A stretch of DNA of 41,884 bases from positions 1 to 41,884 of the forward strand of contig ONEW01000019.1 in the NCBI GenBank assembly GCA_900316935.1, read 5' to 3'. Every line of letters begins with the position of its first letter. The first letter of the stretch is position 1. The notes below the pieces were generated by a model. It was not told the origin of the DNA. It ran no database searches and was given only the letters and a program-made list of their open reading frames with translations. The position numbers were made by a program, and so were the translations under genes. Origin of the DNA: an uncultured Selenomonadales bacterium. GTDB taxonomy: Bacteria > Bacillota > Negativicutes > Acidaminococcales > Acidaminococcaceae. Positions 24,802 to 34,787 of this stretch are shown here, in pieces.

Positions 24802-25704
24802 TCAGCCTTCCTCGTCATCCTGGTACCCAAATTCCTTCAGGGCCTTCTTCTTGTTGCGCCAGCCGGGCCGCACCTTCACCCACAGGTCCAGGTACACGTC
24901 CGTGCCGGTCAGGCCCTCGATATCCAGGCGGGCCTCCTTGCCAATCTGCTTGAGCAGGCCGCCCTTGGCACCGATGACGATGCCCTTCTGCGATTCCCGC
25001 TCCACATAGATGTTGGCGCCGACATAGACATTGCCGTTCGGCCGGTCCTTGAATTCGGTCACCTCGACGGCAATGGCGTGCGGAATCTCGTCCCGCGTGT
25101 GGAGCAGCACCTTTTCGCGGATCATTTCCTTTGCGATGGCCCGCATCGGCTGGTCCGTCAATTCATCTTCCGGGTACAGGTCGGGCCCTTCCGGCAGATG
25201 CTTCACGATTTCCGCCTGCAGTTCGTCCAGCCCTTCCCGGGTCAGGGCACTTACGGGAATGACGGCCCCAAAGTCCAGTTCCCCGGCATAGGACTCCATG
25301 ATGGCCAGCAGCTTCGCCTTGTCTTCCAGCCTGTCGATTTTGTTGATGACCAGCAGGACCGGCACCTTGACATGGCGCAGCCGCTCCAGGATGCGCTGCT
25401 CGCCTGTCCCCTTCTTCTCCGTCGCATCGACGAGGAAAAGGATCACGTCGACCTGATCCATGGCCTGCCCGGCCTGGCGGTTCATATACTCGCCCAGCTT
25501 GTGGAGCGGTTTATGGATACCCGGCGTATCCAGGAACATGATCTGGGCGTCGTCCGTGCTGAGGATGCCCAGGATGCGGTTCCGCGTCGTCTGCGGCCGG
25601 TCGCTCATGATGGCGATCTTCTCGCCCACCATGGCGTTCATCAACGTCGATTTGCCTACATTGGGACGGCCTACGAGGGCCGCGAACCCGGAATGGTGCG
25701 TCAT
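24802..25704 (-). CDS. era: GTPase Era
   Basis: Era is an essential GTPase in 16S rRNA maturation and 30S assembly, acting near the inner membrane. The 300-residue protein has G1 GRPNVGKS (12-19), G3 DTPGIHKP, G4 NKID, and a C-terminal KH domain containing VIGAKGGLLKQIGKEAR. ATG 25704 has GAGAGG upstream; an in-frame upstream extension is spurious. It lies 13 bases after the YbeY-Cdd gene, fitting the Era-YbeY functional link in rRNA processing. The 111 bases between era and the CorC-like gene hold only the uncertain start region described there. Confidence 0.97.
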   Translation of the reverse strand: MTHHSGFAALVGRPNVGKSTLMNAMVGEKIAIMSDRPQTTRNRILGILSTDDAQIMFLDTPGIHKPLHKLGEYMNRQAGQAMDQVDVILFLVDATEKKGTGEQRILERLRHVKVPVLLVINKIDRLEDKAKLLAIMESYAGELDFGAVIPVSALTREGLDELQAEIVKHLPEGPDLYPEDELTDQPMRAIAKEMIREKVLLHTRDEIPHAIAVEVTEFKDRPNGNVYVGANIYVERESQKGIVIGAKGGLLKQIGKEARLDIEGLTGTDVYLDLWVKVRPGWRNKKKALKEFGYQDDEEG

Positions 25705-25717
25705 ATATGCCAACCTC

Positions 25718-26761
25718 TCATGCTTTCTTCCTCTTGCTGCCGGCGGCTTTTTTTGCGGCTGCCGGGTTGCCCGCCTTCTTCCCGGACTGTTCCTGCCCTT
25801 CAGCCAGTTCCTCTTCGGAAAAGCCGAACGGCAGCAGGTCCGCGTAGGTCGCTTCCTGCACATCCCCTGCCGCATTCGTCATCACGATGCGGGGAATCTT
25901 GAATTCCGCAATCACCTGGCAGCAGGCGCCGCAGGGTGCGATGGGGGCCGTCGTGTTGCCTGTCACCAGCAGCATGCGGAACGTCCGGTGCCCTTCCGTC
26001 ACGGCCTTGAAGATGGCGTTGCGCTCGGCGCACAGGGACAGGCCGTAGGAAGCGTTTTCCACGTTACAGCCCGTGTAGATGGCGCCATCGTCCGTCAGGA
26101 CGGCCGCGCCGACCGGGAAATGGGAATACGGGATATAGGCGTTCTGCATGGCTTCCCGGGCCTTGCGGAACAGCATTGCCACGTCGCCGCCGGCCTCTTC
26201 TTCCGCATCGGACTTCGCCGCCTTCGCCCCGGCGAGCAGGGTTTCCAGGAACGCGTCCTTCACGTCGTCGGACATATGCATCTCCCCGCCCAGATCAGCC
26301 TGGGACAGGTGGATCTTTTCCAGGATCTTCTCTTCCTCGGCCCGCATGGCCTTCTTGTCGGCCGTCTTCTTATGGTCGTAGCCCAACAGATGGAGCAGGC
26401 TGTGGACGGCCAGGTAGGCCACTTCGCGGTTCAGGCTGTGGCCGAACTCCCCGGCCTGCTTCTGCGCCATTTCCGCCGAAATGACGATATCGCCCAGCAG
26501 ATGTTCCTCCGGTCCGCCGACTTCCGCCGGTTCATCCGCCTCGTCAAGGGCGAAGGACAGGACATCCGTCGGACGGTCCACGTTGCGGTAGTCGCGGTTC
26601 AGCTGGTGGATTGCCGCATTATCCACCAGAGTGACGCTGACTTCCGTCTCTTTCGGCAGCCGGTGCACGCGGGCGCCGGCCTGCAAGGCTTTGCGCAGAA
26701 GGGACTCCGTCTCCTTCGTCACTTCCACTTTATCCTGATCGTTGCGGTAATTGATGATCAC
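25718..26761 (-). CDS. YbeY endoribonuclease - cytidine deaminase fusion
   Basis: One 347-residue chain joins two enzymes. Residues 1 to about 160 are YbeY, the zinc RNase needed for 16S 3' end maturation, with the HSLLHLLGYDH motif (His120, 124, 130). After a linker of about 30 residues (MSDDVKDAFLETLLAGAKAA), residues about 193-320 are cytidine deaminase: CAE (Cys244, catalytic Glu246) and PCGAC (Cys277, Cys280) give the zinc site, so both active sites look intact. The C-terminal tail (about 325-347) is Lys/Ala-rich. In Bacillus the two genes are separated by dgkA; dgkA is missing here. It starts at GTG 26761, overlapping the phoH stop (GTGA), with AAAGGAG seven bases upstream. Confidence 0.9.
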   Translation of the reverse strand: MIINYRNDQDKVEVTKETESLLRKALQAGARVHRLPKETEVSVTLVDNAAIHQLNRDYRNVDRPTDVLSFALDEADEPAEVGGPEEHLLGDIVISAEMAQKQAGEFGHSLNREVAYLAVHSLLHLLGYDHKKTADKKAMRAEEEKILEKIHLSQADLGGEMHMSDDVKDAFLETLLAGAKAAKSDAEEEAGGDVAMLFRKAREAMQNAYIPYSHFPVGAAVLTDDGAIYTGCNVENASYGLSLCAERNAIFKAVTEGHRTFRMLLVTGNTTAPIAPCGACCQVIAEFKIPRIVMTNAAGDVQEATYADLLPFGFSEEELAEGQEQSGKKAGNPAAAKKAAGSKRKKA

Positions 26762-27765
26762 CGGTATGCTCCTTTCTCCGTTTCCGGGCGATCCTTGCCG
26801 TCCTTGGCGCGTTCATAGGCCTTGATGATGGCCCCCACGATTTCGTGGCGCACGACATCTTTTCCGTCAAAGCAGACCATGCCGATGCGCGGCACATCCT
26901 TCAGCACACGGGCCGCGTCTATGAGGCCGCTGGCCTTGCCCGAGGGCAGGTCGATCTGCGTGATGTCGCCGGTCACGACCATGCGGGAACCGAACCCGAA
27001 CCGGGTCAGGAACATCTTCATCTGCTCCGGCGTCGTGTTCTGCGCCTCGTCGAGGATGATGAAGGACCCGTTCAGCGTGCGGCCGCGCATATAGGCCAGG
27101 GGCGCCACTTCGATGACCCCGTTGTCCAAGTATTTCTGCGCCGTCTCGCTGCCCAGCATGTCGTACAGGGCATCGTACAGGGGCCGCAGGTATGGGTCCA
27201 CCTTCTCCTGCAGGTCGCCCGGCAGGTACCCCAGCTTTTCACCGGCTTCCACGGCGGGGCGCGTCAGGATGATGCGCTCCACTTCGCGTTTCTTGAGGGC
27301 CGTCACCGCCATGGCCACGGCCAGGTAGGTCTTGCCCGTGCCGGCCGGCCCGATGCCGAAGGTGATGAAGTTCTCCTTGATGGCGTTCACATAATTGAAC
27401 TGGCCCAGGGTCTTCGCCTTGATCTGGTGGCCCCGCCAGGTCACGATCAGCGTTTCGGCGTACATATTATGCAGCTTGGCCACGGCGCCGCCCTGCACCA
27501 TGTAGATGCTGTAGCGGACATCGTGCGATGTAACGGGCAGTCCCTGCCGGTAAAGGAACAGCAGTTCCCGGAACAGCTGGGCGATCTTCCGGACCTCTTC
27601 CTCGCTGCCGCTGAAGATGATCTTGTTGCCGCGCGCCATGACGGTCGCGTCAAAGCTGGCATTGATGAGGCGCAGGTTTTCGTCGTTGCGTCCCAGGATC
27701 CCCACCATTTCCTGCTGGTTGTTGATTTCAATGACTTGTTCGTCGGCTAAAAAGGAAGCAGACAA
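26758..27765 (-). CDS. phoH: PhoH family ATPase
   Basis: A 335-residue cytosolic P-loop ATPase of the PhoH/YqfL family, thought to act in RNA metabolism next to YbeY. An N-terminal KH-like region (about 10-75) precedes the ATPase: Walker A GPAGTGKT (139-146), Walker B FIILDEAQNTT, and VVTGDITQIDLP. It starts at a TTG (27765) with AAAGGAGGG upstream that is embedded in the last codons of the cyclophilin gene; the two genes are 2 bases apart. The stop overlaps the start of the YbeY-Cdd gene. Confidence 0.93.
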   Translation of the reverse strand: MSASFLADEQVIEINNQQEMVGILGRNDENLRLINASFDATVMARGNKIIFSGSEEEVRKIAQLFRELLFLYRQGLPVTSHDVRYSIYMVQGGAVAKLHNMYAETLIVTWRGHQIKAKTLGQFNYVNAIKENFITFGIGPAGTGKTYLAVAMAVTALKKREVERIILTRPAVEAGEKLGYLPGDLQEKVDPYLRPLYDALYDMLGSETAQKYLDNGVIEVAPLAYMRGRTLNGSFIILDEAQNTTPEQMKMFLTRFGFGSRMVVTGDITQIDLPSGKASGLIDAARVLKDVPRIGMVCFDGKDVVRHEIVGAIIKAYERAKDGKDRPETEKGAYR

Positions 27766-27767
27766 AA

Positions 27768-28355
27768 TTACTTACCCTCCTTTGAGGACGGGTCCCCCTC
27801 CTCGATGGTGATCTTCCGAATCACGACGGGGAAAACAGGCCGGTCCGATGCGTCCGTGCGGGCATGGCCGATTTTCTGCACCACGTCCATCCCTTCGGTG
27901 ACATAGCCGAACACGGCATGTTTGCCATCCAGCCAGGGCGTGGCGGCCAGGGTCACGAAGAACTGGCTGCCGCCCGTATCGGGGCCGGCATTGGCCATGG
28001 AAAGCGTGCCCGGGCGGTTGTGTTTCAGCTCAGGACTGAATTCATCCTTGATGGTGTAGCCGGGGCCGCCCGTTCCGTTGCCCTTCGGGTCGCCGCCCTG
28101 GATCATGAACCCGTCGATGACGCGGTGGAACGTCAGGCCGTTGTAGAAGCCCTTCTTCGACAGGTCGATGAAGTTCTTCGTCGTAAGGGGCGCATTCTTT
28201 GTGTCCAGGCGGCACTTGAAGGTGCCCATGCTCGTTTCGAAGACGGCGGTCGCCGGCACGGCGGCCTGCTGCTGCGTTTGTTCCGCTTCTTTGCCGCAGG
28301 CGCTGAACGTAACGCACAAAATGAGGCTGAGACAAAGTAAAACGATCTTCTTCAT
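27768..28355 (-). CDS. Cyclophilin-type peptidyl-prolyl isomerase lipoprotein
   Basis: A 195-residue secreted peptidyl-prolyl cis-trans isomerase. The N-terminus [20 protein letters not shown] is a lipoprotein signal, with Cys20 as the likely lipidated residue. The cyclophilin domain has [15 protein letters not shown], the GSQFFVTL segment and [11 protein letters not shown]. It would help fold exported proteins on the outer face of a membrane. ATG 28355 has GGAGG upstream, and a strong promoter is 46-74 bases before it, making this the first gene of the operon to recO. Confidence 0.93.
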   Translation of the reverse strand: MKKIVLLCLSLILCVTFSACGKEAEQTQQQAAVPATAVFETSMGTFKCRLDTKNAPLTTKNFIDLSKKGFYNGLTFHRVIDGFMIQGGDPKGNGTGGPGYTIKDEFSPELKHNRPGTLSMANAGPDTGGSQFFVTLAATPWLDGKHAVFGYVTEGMDVVQKIGHARTDASDRPVFPVVIRKITIEEGDPSSKEGK

Positions 28356-28400
28356 GTATGGCTTTCCTCCTGAAAAATCTGTTGTGTTCCCATTATCAAC

Positions 28401-28429
28401 ATTATAAACGGAAACAGGCAGATTATCAA
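28401..28429 (-). promoter_or_regulatory. Promoter of the cyclophilin-phoH-ybeY/cdd-era-recO operon
   Basis: TTGATA (28424-28429), 17 bases, TATAAT (28401-28406) on the minus strand, directly after the hydrolase gene stop. Confidence 0.8.
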
Positions 28430-28433
28430 AACT

Positions 28434-29237
28434 TTATCGCACGGACGCTCCGTCCGTTTCGCCGAGGAGGGACGCCAGCCAGTACCGCGCGGCCCAGCCC
28501 GCCTCCTCCCCCTTGCGGGCGAAACTGTGGTCCCCGCCCTCAATCAGGACCAGCTCCTTCGGTCCCGGCAGGCAGTCGTAGTTCGCCTGCGCCTGGTCCC
28601 AGGACACGACCGGATCGGCCAGGCCGTGCAGAAGGAGCACCGGACCGCCGGGCCAGCGTTTCAGGCAGGCCGGCAGGTCGTACCGGAAGATGTCCTGTAC
28701 GAAGGTACCCCGGATCAGGTCGCGGCCCTTTTCGTCCTCCAGGTACAGATCCCGTCCGGCCCGCAGCTCGTCAAAGACAGGCTGCGTCAGCACCTGGACG
28801 AAGGTCCGCTGCAGATTGTTCGGCGCGGACCAGAGGATCAGGCCGTCCGGCACGCAGGCCGGGTCGGAACAGGCCGCCAGAATGGCTGTGGCACCGCCCA
28901 GGCTTCGCCCCAGGCAATAGAGCTTCTGCGGGGCCAGCGTCCGGCGCACATACGCCACGACAGCCTGGAATTCGGCAATCTGGTTGGTCAGGAGCGTGCA
29001 CCAGGAAAAAGCGAAACGGACCACCGTGCACAGCGGAGACAGGTCCCGCGCCATGTCGACAGCCCGGCCGCCGCCGTCCATGGAGCCCCGAAAACCATGG
29101 GCCATGACGAAGACCCGTTTGCGGGCCGCTTCCGTGGCGCCGTACGTGATGATGACGGGCAGCGGCCCCCAGGGTCCGGGCAGGTAAAACTGCCGGTCCA
29201 GCGGCAGGGCCTTGTGCCCCATGGTGTCTTTCTGCAT
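28434..29237 (-). CDS. Alpha/beta hydrolase (S9-like)
   Basis: A 267-residue cytosolic serine hydrolase of the alpha/beta fold. The oxyanion loop AHGFRGSMDG is at about 47-55, the nucleophile elbow GRSLGG puts Ser at 112, and the acid and base are Asp208 (HGLADPVV) and His237 (GGDHSF). It resembles small esterases/acylaminoacyl-peptidase-like hydrolases; the substrate is unknown. ATG 29237 has GGGAGG upstream. It stands alone between the secDF terminator and the next promoter, and no clear promoter of its own is seen, so it may rely on read-through. Confidence 0.85.
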   Translation of the reverse strand: MQKDTMGHKALPLDRQFYLPGPWGPLPVIITYGATEAARKRVFVMAHGFRGSMDGGGRAVDMARDLSPLCTVVRFAFSWCTLLTNQIAEFQAVVAYVRRTLAPQKLYCLGRSLGGATAILAACSDPACVPDGLILWSAPNNLQRTFVQVLTQPVFDELRAGRDLYLEDEKGRDLIRGTFVQDIFRYDLPACLKRWPGGPVLLLHGLADPVVSWDQAQANYDCLPGPKELVLIEGGDHSFARKGEEAGWAARYWLASLLGETDGASVR

Positions 29238-29276
29238 ATGGATTCCTCCCGAAACCCCGCCACCGCGGTGTCACGA

Positions 29277-29316
29277 TAGAAAAAACCGTCTGCCGTTTTG
29301 CACAACAGACGGTTTG
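29277..29316 (-). terminator. secDF operon terminator
   Basis: Minus-strand stem AAACCGTCTG/CAGACGGTTT around a 13-base loop, followed by a T run; it starts a few bases after the secF stop. Confidence 0.85.
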
Positions 29317-29320
29317 GAAC

Positions 29321-30205
29321 TCAGTCTCCGGCGTGTTTGCCCTGCAGGAACAGCCACAGCGGGCCGGCCAGCAGAATGGAGGTATAGGCGCCGCTGACGA
29401 AACCTGCCAGCATGGCGAACGAGAAGTTGTGGATTGTCGCGCCGCCGAACAGGAAGATGGCGATGACCGCGAAGAGCGACGTAATGGTCGTATAGCACGT
29501 ACGGGTCATGGTGGACCAGATACTGTTGTCAATCATGTCCGTCACCGTCTCGCTGCGGCGATGTACCTTCAGGTTCTCGCGGATACGGTCGAAAATGACG
29601 ATGGTGCCGTTGATGGAATAGCCGACAACCGTCAACAAGGCCGCCACGAAGCTCGAATCGATTTCCAGCTGCAGCAGGCTGAAGCAGCTCAGCGTATTCG
29701 ACACATCGATCATCAGGGCGATGATGGCGGCGATGGCGAACTTGAACTGGAACCGGATGGTGATATAGAGAATCATCAGCACCCACGACAGCAGGATGGC
29801 GATGACCGCCTGCTGCACCAGTTCCCCGCCGATGGTGGCACCCACGTTTTCAACACGGCGGATCTGGTATCCGCCCAGGGCGGACTGCATGTCGTTCATG
29901 ACGGCCTTGCGGTTGTCATCGCTGATGACGGCCGTACGGATGAGCACGCCCCTGGCCTCTTTGACATTGGCGTCGCTGCTTTCCAGCTGGATGACGGCAT
30001 TGCCCAGGTCATGCTTGTCCAGGACATCGCGCACCTGGGAAACCTGTACGGGCTTGGCGAACTCGAGGTCCATGATGCTGCCGCCCGTGAAGTCGATGCC
30101 CATGTTGAAGCCGCGGAAGATCATGGAACCGTAGCCGATGAGCAGGAACAGGACGGTGATGGTGAAGAAGATTTTCCAGTGTCTTACAATGGAAAAACGT
30201 TTCAT
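29321..30205 (-). CDS. secF: Protein translocase subunit SecF
   Basis: SecF forms the SecDF complex that uses the proton gradient to pull exported proteins from the SecYEG channel. The 294-residue protein has six expected membrane helices: helix 1 near 12-30, a periplasmic domain with GMDFTGGS-like motif (GIDFTGGSIMDLEF), and the C-terminal helical bundle with GYSINGTIVIFDRIREN, the family's D...R signature. ATG 30205 has GGAGGTGG upstream and overlaps the secD stop by ATGA. Confidence 0.96.
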   Translation of the reverse strand: MKRFSIVRHWKIFFTITVLFLLIGYGSMIFRGFNMGIDFTGGSIMDLEFAKPVQVSQVRDVLDKHDLGNAVIQLESSDANVKEARGVLIRTAVISDDNRKAVMNDMQSALGGYQIRRVENVGATIGGELVQQAVIAILLSWVLMILYITIRFQFKFAIAAIIALMIDVSNTLSCFSLLQLEIDSSFVAALLTVVGYSINGTIVIFDRIRENLKVHRRSETVTDMIDNSIWSTMTRTCYTTITSLFAVIAIFLFGGATIHNFSFAMLAGFVSGAYTSILLAGPLWLFLQGKHAGD

Positions 30206-31440
30206 TTCCCGGCCACCTCCTGTCCGCTATGTCTGAACATGCCGAACCAGAAGGGGTTCTTCGTAATGTCGGCGTTGATGAGGAACTTCAACAGGAACCG
30301 GCTGACCGTGACTGCCGAGAACATACTCAGCAGCACGCCTAACGCCAGTGTGATGGCGAAACCCTTGACCGGGCCTGTGCCCAGATAGAACAGGACCAGG
30401 CAGGCCATGAGGGTCGTGATGTTCGAGTCGAGGATGGTCGTCATGGCGCGGGAGAAACCACTGTCCATGGCTTTGCGCAGCGAGCGCCCGTTGCGGATCT
30501 CTTCCTTGAACCGCTCGAAAATGAGCACGTTGGCGTCGACGGCCATGCCGATGGACAGGATGATGCCCGCCATGCCGGGCAGGGTCAGTGTCGCATTCAG
30601 GTACCGCATGAGCAGCAGCAGGAGCATCGTGTACAGCAGCAGGGCGATATCCGCCACCAGGCCGGACAAACGGTAGAAGACCAGCATGAAGACGAAGACG
30701 CCGGCTACGCCGATGAGGAACGCCTTCTGGCTTGCTTCTTTGGAGTCCTGCCCCAGGGTCGGACCCACGGTGCGGTTTTCAATGACTTCGAGTTTGACAG
30801 GCAGGGAGCCGCTGCGCAGCAGGATGGCCAGATGGTTGGCATCCTCCATGGTGCGTTCGCCCGTGATCTGGGCGCGGCCGCCCGTAATGGCTTCCTGTAC
30901 GACAGGGTTCGTCAGGATTTCGCCGTCCAGCGTGATGGCGATCTGTTTGCCCACGTTGCGGGCCGTTACATCGGCGAATTTCCTGGCGCCCTCATCCGTG
31001 AACTCCAGGTTGACCGTGGGGCGGTTGCCATTGCCCATAGTGGCTTTGGCATCCTTCAGGTCCATGCCGTTGAGGACGGTTTTGCCCTGGGGATCCTTGA
31101 ATTCCAGCATGGCCGTCTTGCCCAGCATGTTGATGGCCTTTTCCGGGTCTTTGACGCCGGGCAGTTCCACGATGATGCGGTCCCTGCCCTGCCGCTGGAC
31201 GACAGGTTCCGTCAGGCCCAGCGCGTTGACGCGGCGTTCAATGATGTGCGTGGCACGGTCCAGCGCGTCGTCATTCACTTTCAGCTGCGGCGTGTCTTCC
31301 GCCTGCAGCACGACGTGCGTACCGCCCTGCAGATCCAGGCCCTGTTTGACCGTGCTGGCCAAGGGTCGGATGTACATGCAGAATCCGCCGATGATCGCAA
31401 AAGCGACAATCAGGAATTTGCCCAGTTCATTCCATCTCAA
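30202..31440 (-). CDS. secD: Protein translocase subunit SecD
   Basis: The larger SecDF partner, 412 residues. It has an N-terminal helix, the GLDLQGGTHVVL motif, a large periplasmic P1 domain (to about 235) and a six-helix C-terminal RND-like half with MAGIILSIGMAVDANVLIFERFKEE. It starts at TTG 31440 with AGGAAAGGGG about ten bases upstream; an ATG five bases in is out of frame. The 115-base gap upstream (31441-31555) is T-rich and may hold a weak terminator and promoter, but I see no clear one. Confidence 0.95.
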   Translation of the reverse strand: MRWNELGKFLIVAFAIIGGFCMYIRPLASTVKQGLDLQGGTHVVLQAEDTPQLKVNDDALDRATHIIERRVNALGLTEPVVQRQGRDRIIVELPGVKDPEKAINMLGKTAMLEFKDPQGKTVLNGMDLKDAKATMGNGNRPTVNLEFTDEGARKFADVTARNVGKQIAITLDGEILTNPVVQEAITGGRAQITGERTMEDANHLAILLRSGSLPVKLEVIENRTVGPTLGQDSKEASQKAFLIGVAGVFVFMLVFYRLSGLVADIALLLYTMLLLLLMRYLNATLTLPGMAGIILSIGMAVDANVLIFERFKEEIRNGRSLRKAMDSGFSRAMTTILDSNITTLMACLVLFYLGTGPVKGFAITLALGVLLSMFSAVTVSRFLLKFLINADITKNPFWFGMFRHSGQEVAGK

Positions 31441-31555
31441 AATAAATTTTCCCCTTTCCTATGGAAGCCTTTTCCGCTTCCTTGGTAAAGATATTTATTC
31501 CAGAAAAAAGAACAAACGGCCCGCGCCGCCTGTCCCCTTTCCGAATGACACCGTG

Positions 31556-32143
31556 TTACCGGCTGTGGCAGCGGATCCATCTCGCCTCCGTCACGATGGC
31601 CTCCACAGCCTGGTCCCAGGGATCTGTCGGTACGCTTTCCACCACCATATCCTCACAGGCGACGGCCAGGCGGTATCCGCCGCTGGCCGCCAGAAACCGG
31701 TCGTAATAGCCGGCTCCGCGTCCCAGGCGCGCCCCCTGTTCCGTAAAGGCGGAACCGGGTACCAGGATGAGGTCTATGCGTTCCGGCGCCACCGCCGTAC
31801 AGGGCTCCGGCACCGTACGGATTCCGTACCGGTCCAGCGGCAGCCCTTCCAGGGACGGCAGCACGGCCGCCCGAAACTCCGTCCTGGACACGATGGACGG
31901 GACCGTCACCGTCTTGCCCAGGCGCAGGGCCTCGCGCAAGACCTCGTCCACAGACAATTCGTTCCGGAACGACAGGTATCCCAAAAGCGTACCGGCTTCG
32001 CGGAATTCCCGGGACGCAAGGATCTGCCGGCACAGGGCACGGGACCGGGCGGCAATGCCGGCCTCCCCCATGTCCTCCATGCGGGCCTTCATAATCCGGC
32101 GGAGCCGTTTCTTCGCCTCCGCCAGGGTCGCTGCGTCCGCCAT
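31556..32143 (-). CDS. 5-formyltetrahydrofolate cyclo-ligase
   Basis: A 195-residue cytosolic enzyme that converts 5-formyl-THF to 5,10-methenyl-THF with ATP, returning stored folate to one-carbon metabolism. The C-terminal signature LILVPGSAFTEQGARLGRGAGYYDRFL is intact and the N-terminal helix is basic (KKRLRRIMKARM). ATG 32143 or the adjacent GTG 32146 could start it; AAGGGGAG serves both. It lies 6 bases after the yajC stop, an unusual insertion between yajC and secD. Confidence 0.92.
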   Translation of the reverse strand: MADAATLAEAKKRLRRIMKARMEDMGEAGIAARSRALCRQILASREFREAGTLLGYLSFRNELSVDEVLREALRLGKTVTVPSIVSRTEFRAAVLPSLEGLPLDRYGIRTVPEPCTAVAPERIDLILVPGSAFTEQGARLGRGAGYYDRFLAASGGYRLAVACEDMVVESVPTDPWDQAVEAIVTEARWIRCHSR

Positions 32144-32149
32144 CACCGG

Positions 32150-32452
32150 TCACTCCCCTTTTTCCACGCGTTCCTGCTTGGAAGCGTCCTGGAAAGCACC
32201 GATGGCTGTACGGTTCATTTCGATTTCCACGTTTTCCGCAATCTTCAGCGTCACCTTCGTTTCACCGACCTGGGTCAGCTGGCCGTAGATGCCGCTGTTC
32301 GTGACGACCTTGTCGCCGCGTTTCAACGCGTTCAGCATGCGCTGGCGTTTCTGCTGTTCCTTCTTCTGCGGACGCCACAGCATGAAATAGAAAATCGCAA
32401 TCAATAAGATAAACGGGAATACGGCATTGACAATTCCCATGATGTCGCCCAT
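32150..32452 (-). CDS. yajC: Preprotein translocase subunit YajC
   Basis: A 100-residue single-pass membrane protein that associates with SecDF. It has one N-terminal helix (FPFILLIAIFYFMLWRPQKKEQQKR) followed by the conserved cytosolic LKRGDKVVTNSGIYGQLTQV domain. ATG 32452 is preferred over an in-frame ATG at 32467 because GGAGGGG lies six bases upstream of it. It is the first gene of the Sec operon. Confidence 0.95.
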   Translation of the reverse strand: MGDIMGIVNAVFPFILLIAIFYFMLWRPQKKEQQKRQRMLNALKRGDKVVTNSGIYGQLTQVGETKVTLKIAENVEIEMNRTAIGAFQDASKQERVEKGE

Positions 32453-32519
32453 AAACACCCCTCCCATCTGGGTCCGATATCTTCCTTAAACGAGACCATA
32501 TCACAAACAGTGTAAAAAC

Positions 32520-32548
32520 ATTATATCAGAAAATCCGGATTTTGTCTT
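32520..32548 (-). promoter_or_regulatory. yajC-secDF promoter with palindromic spacer
   Basis: AAGACA (32543-32548), 17 bases, TATAAT (32520-32525) with a TG extension, on the minus strand. The spacer contains a 14-bp perfect palindrome, AAAATCCGGATTTT (32530-32543). Confidence 0.65.
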
Positions 32549-32553
32549 TCCCT

Positions 32554-34738
<2,185 letters not shown>

Positions 34739-34787
34739 GTTGCAGCTTCCTTTCCGTTTGGTTTATATAATGTGCTGGCAGCACCGT

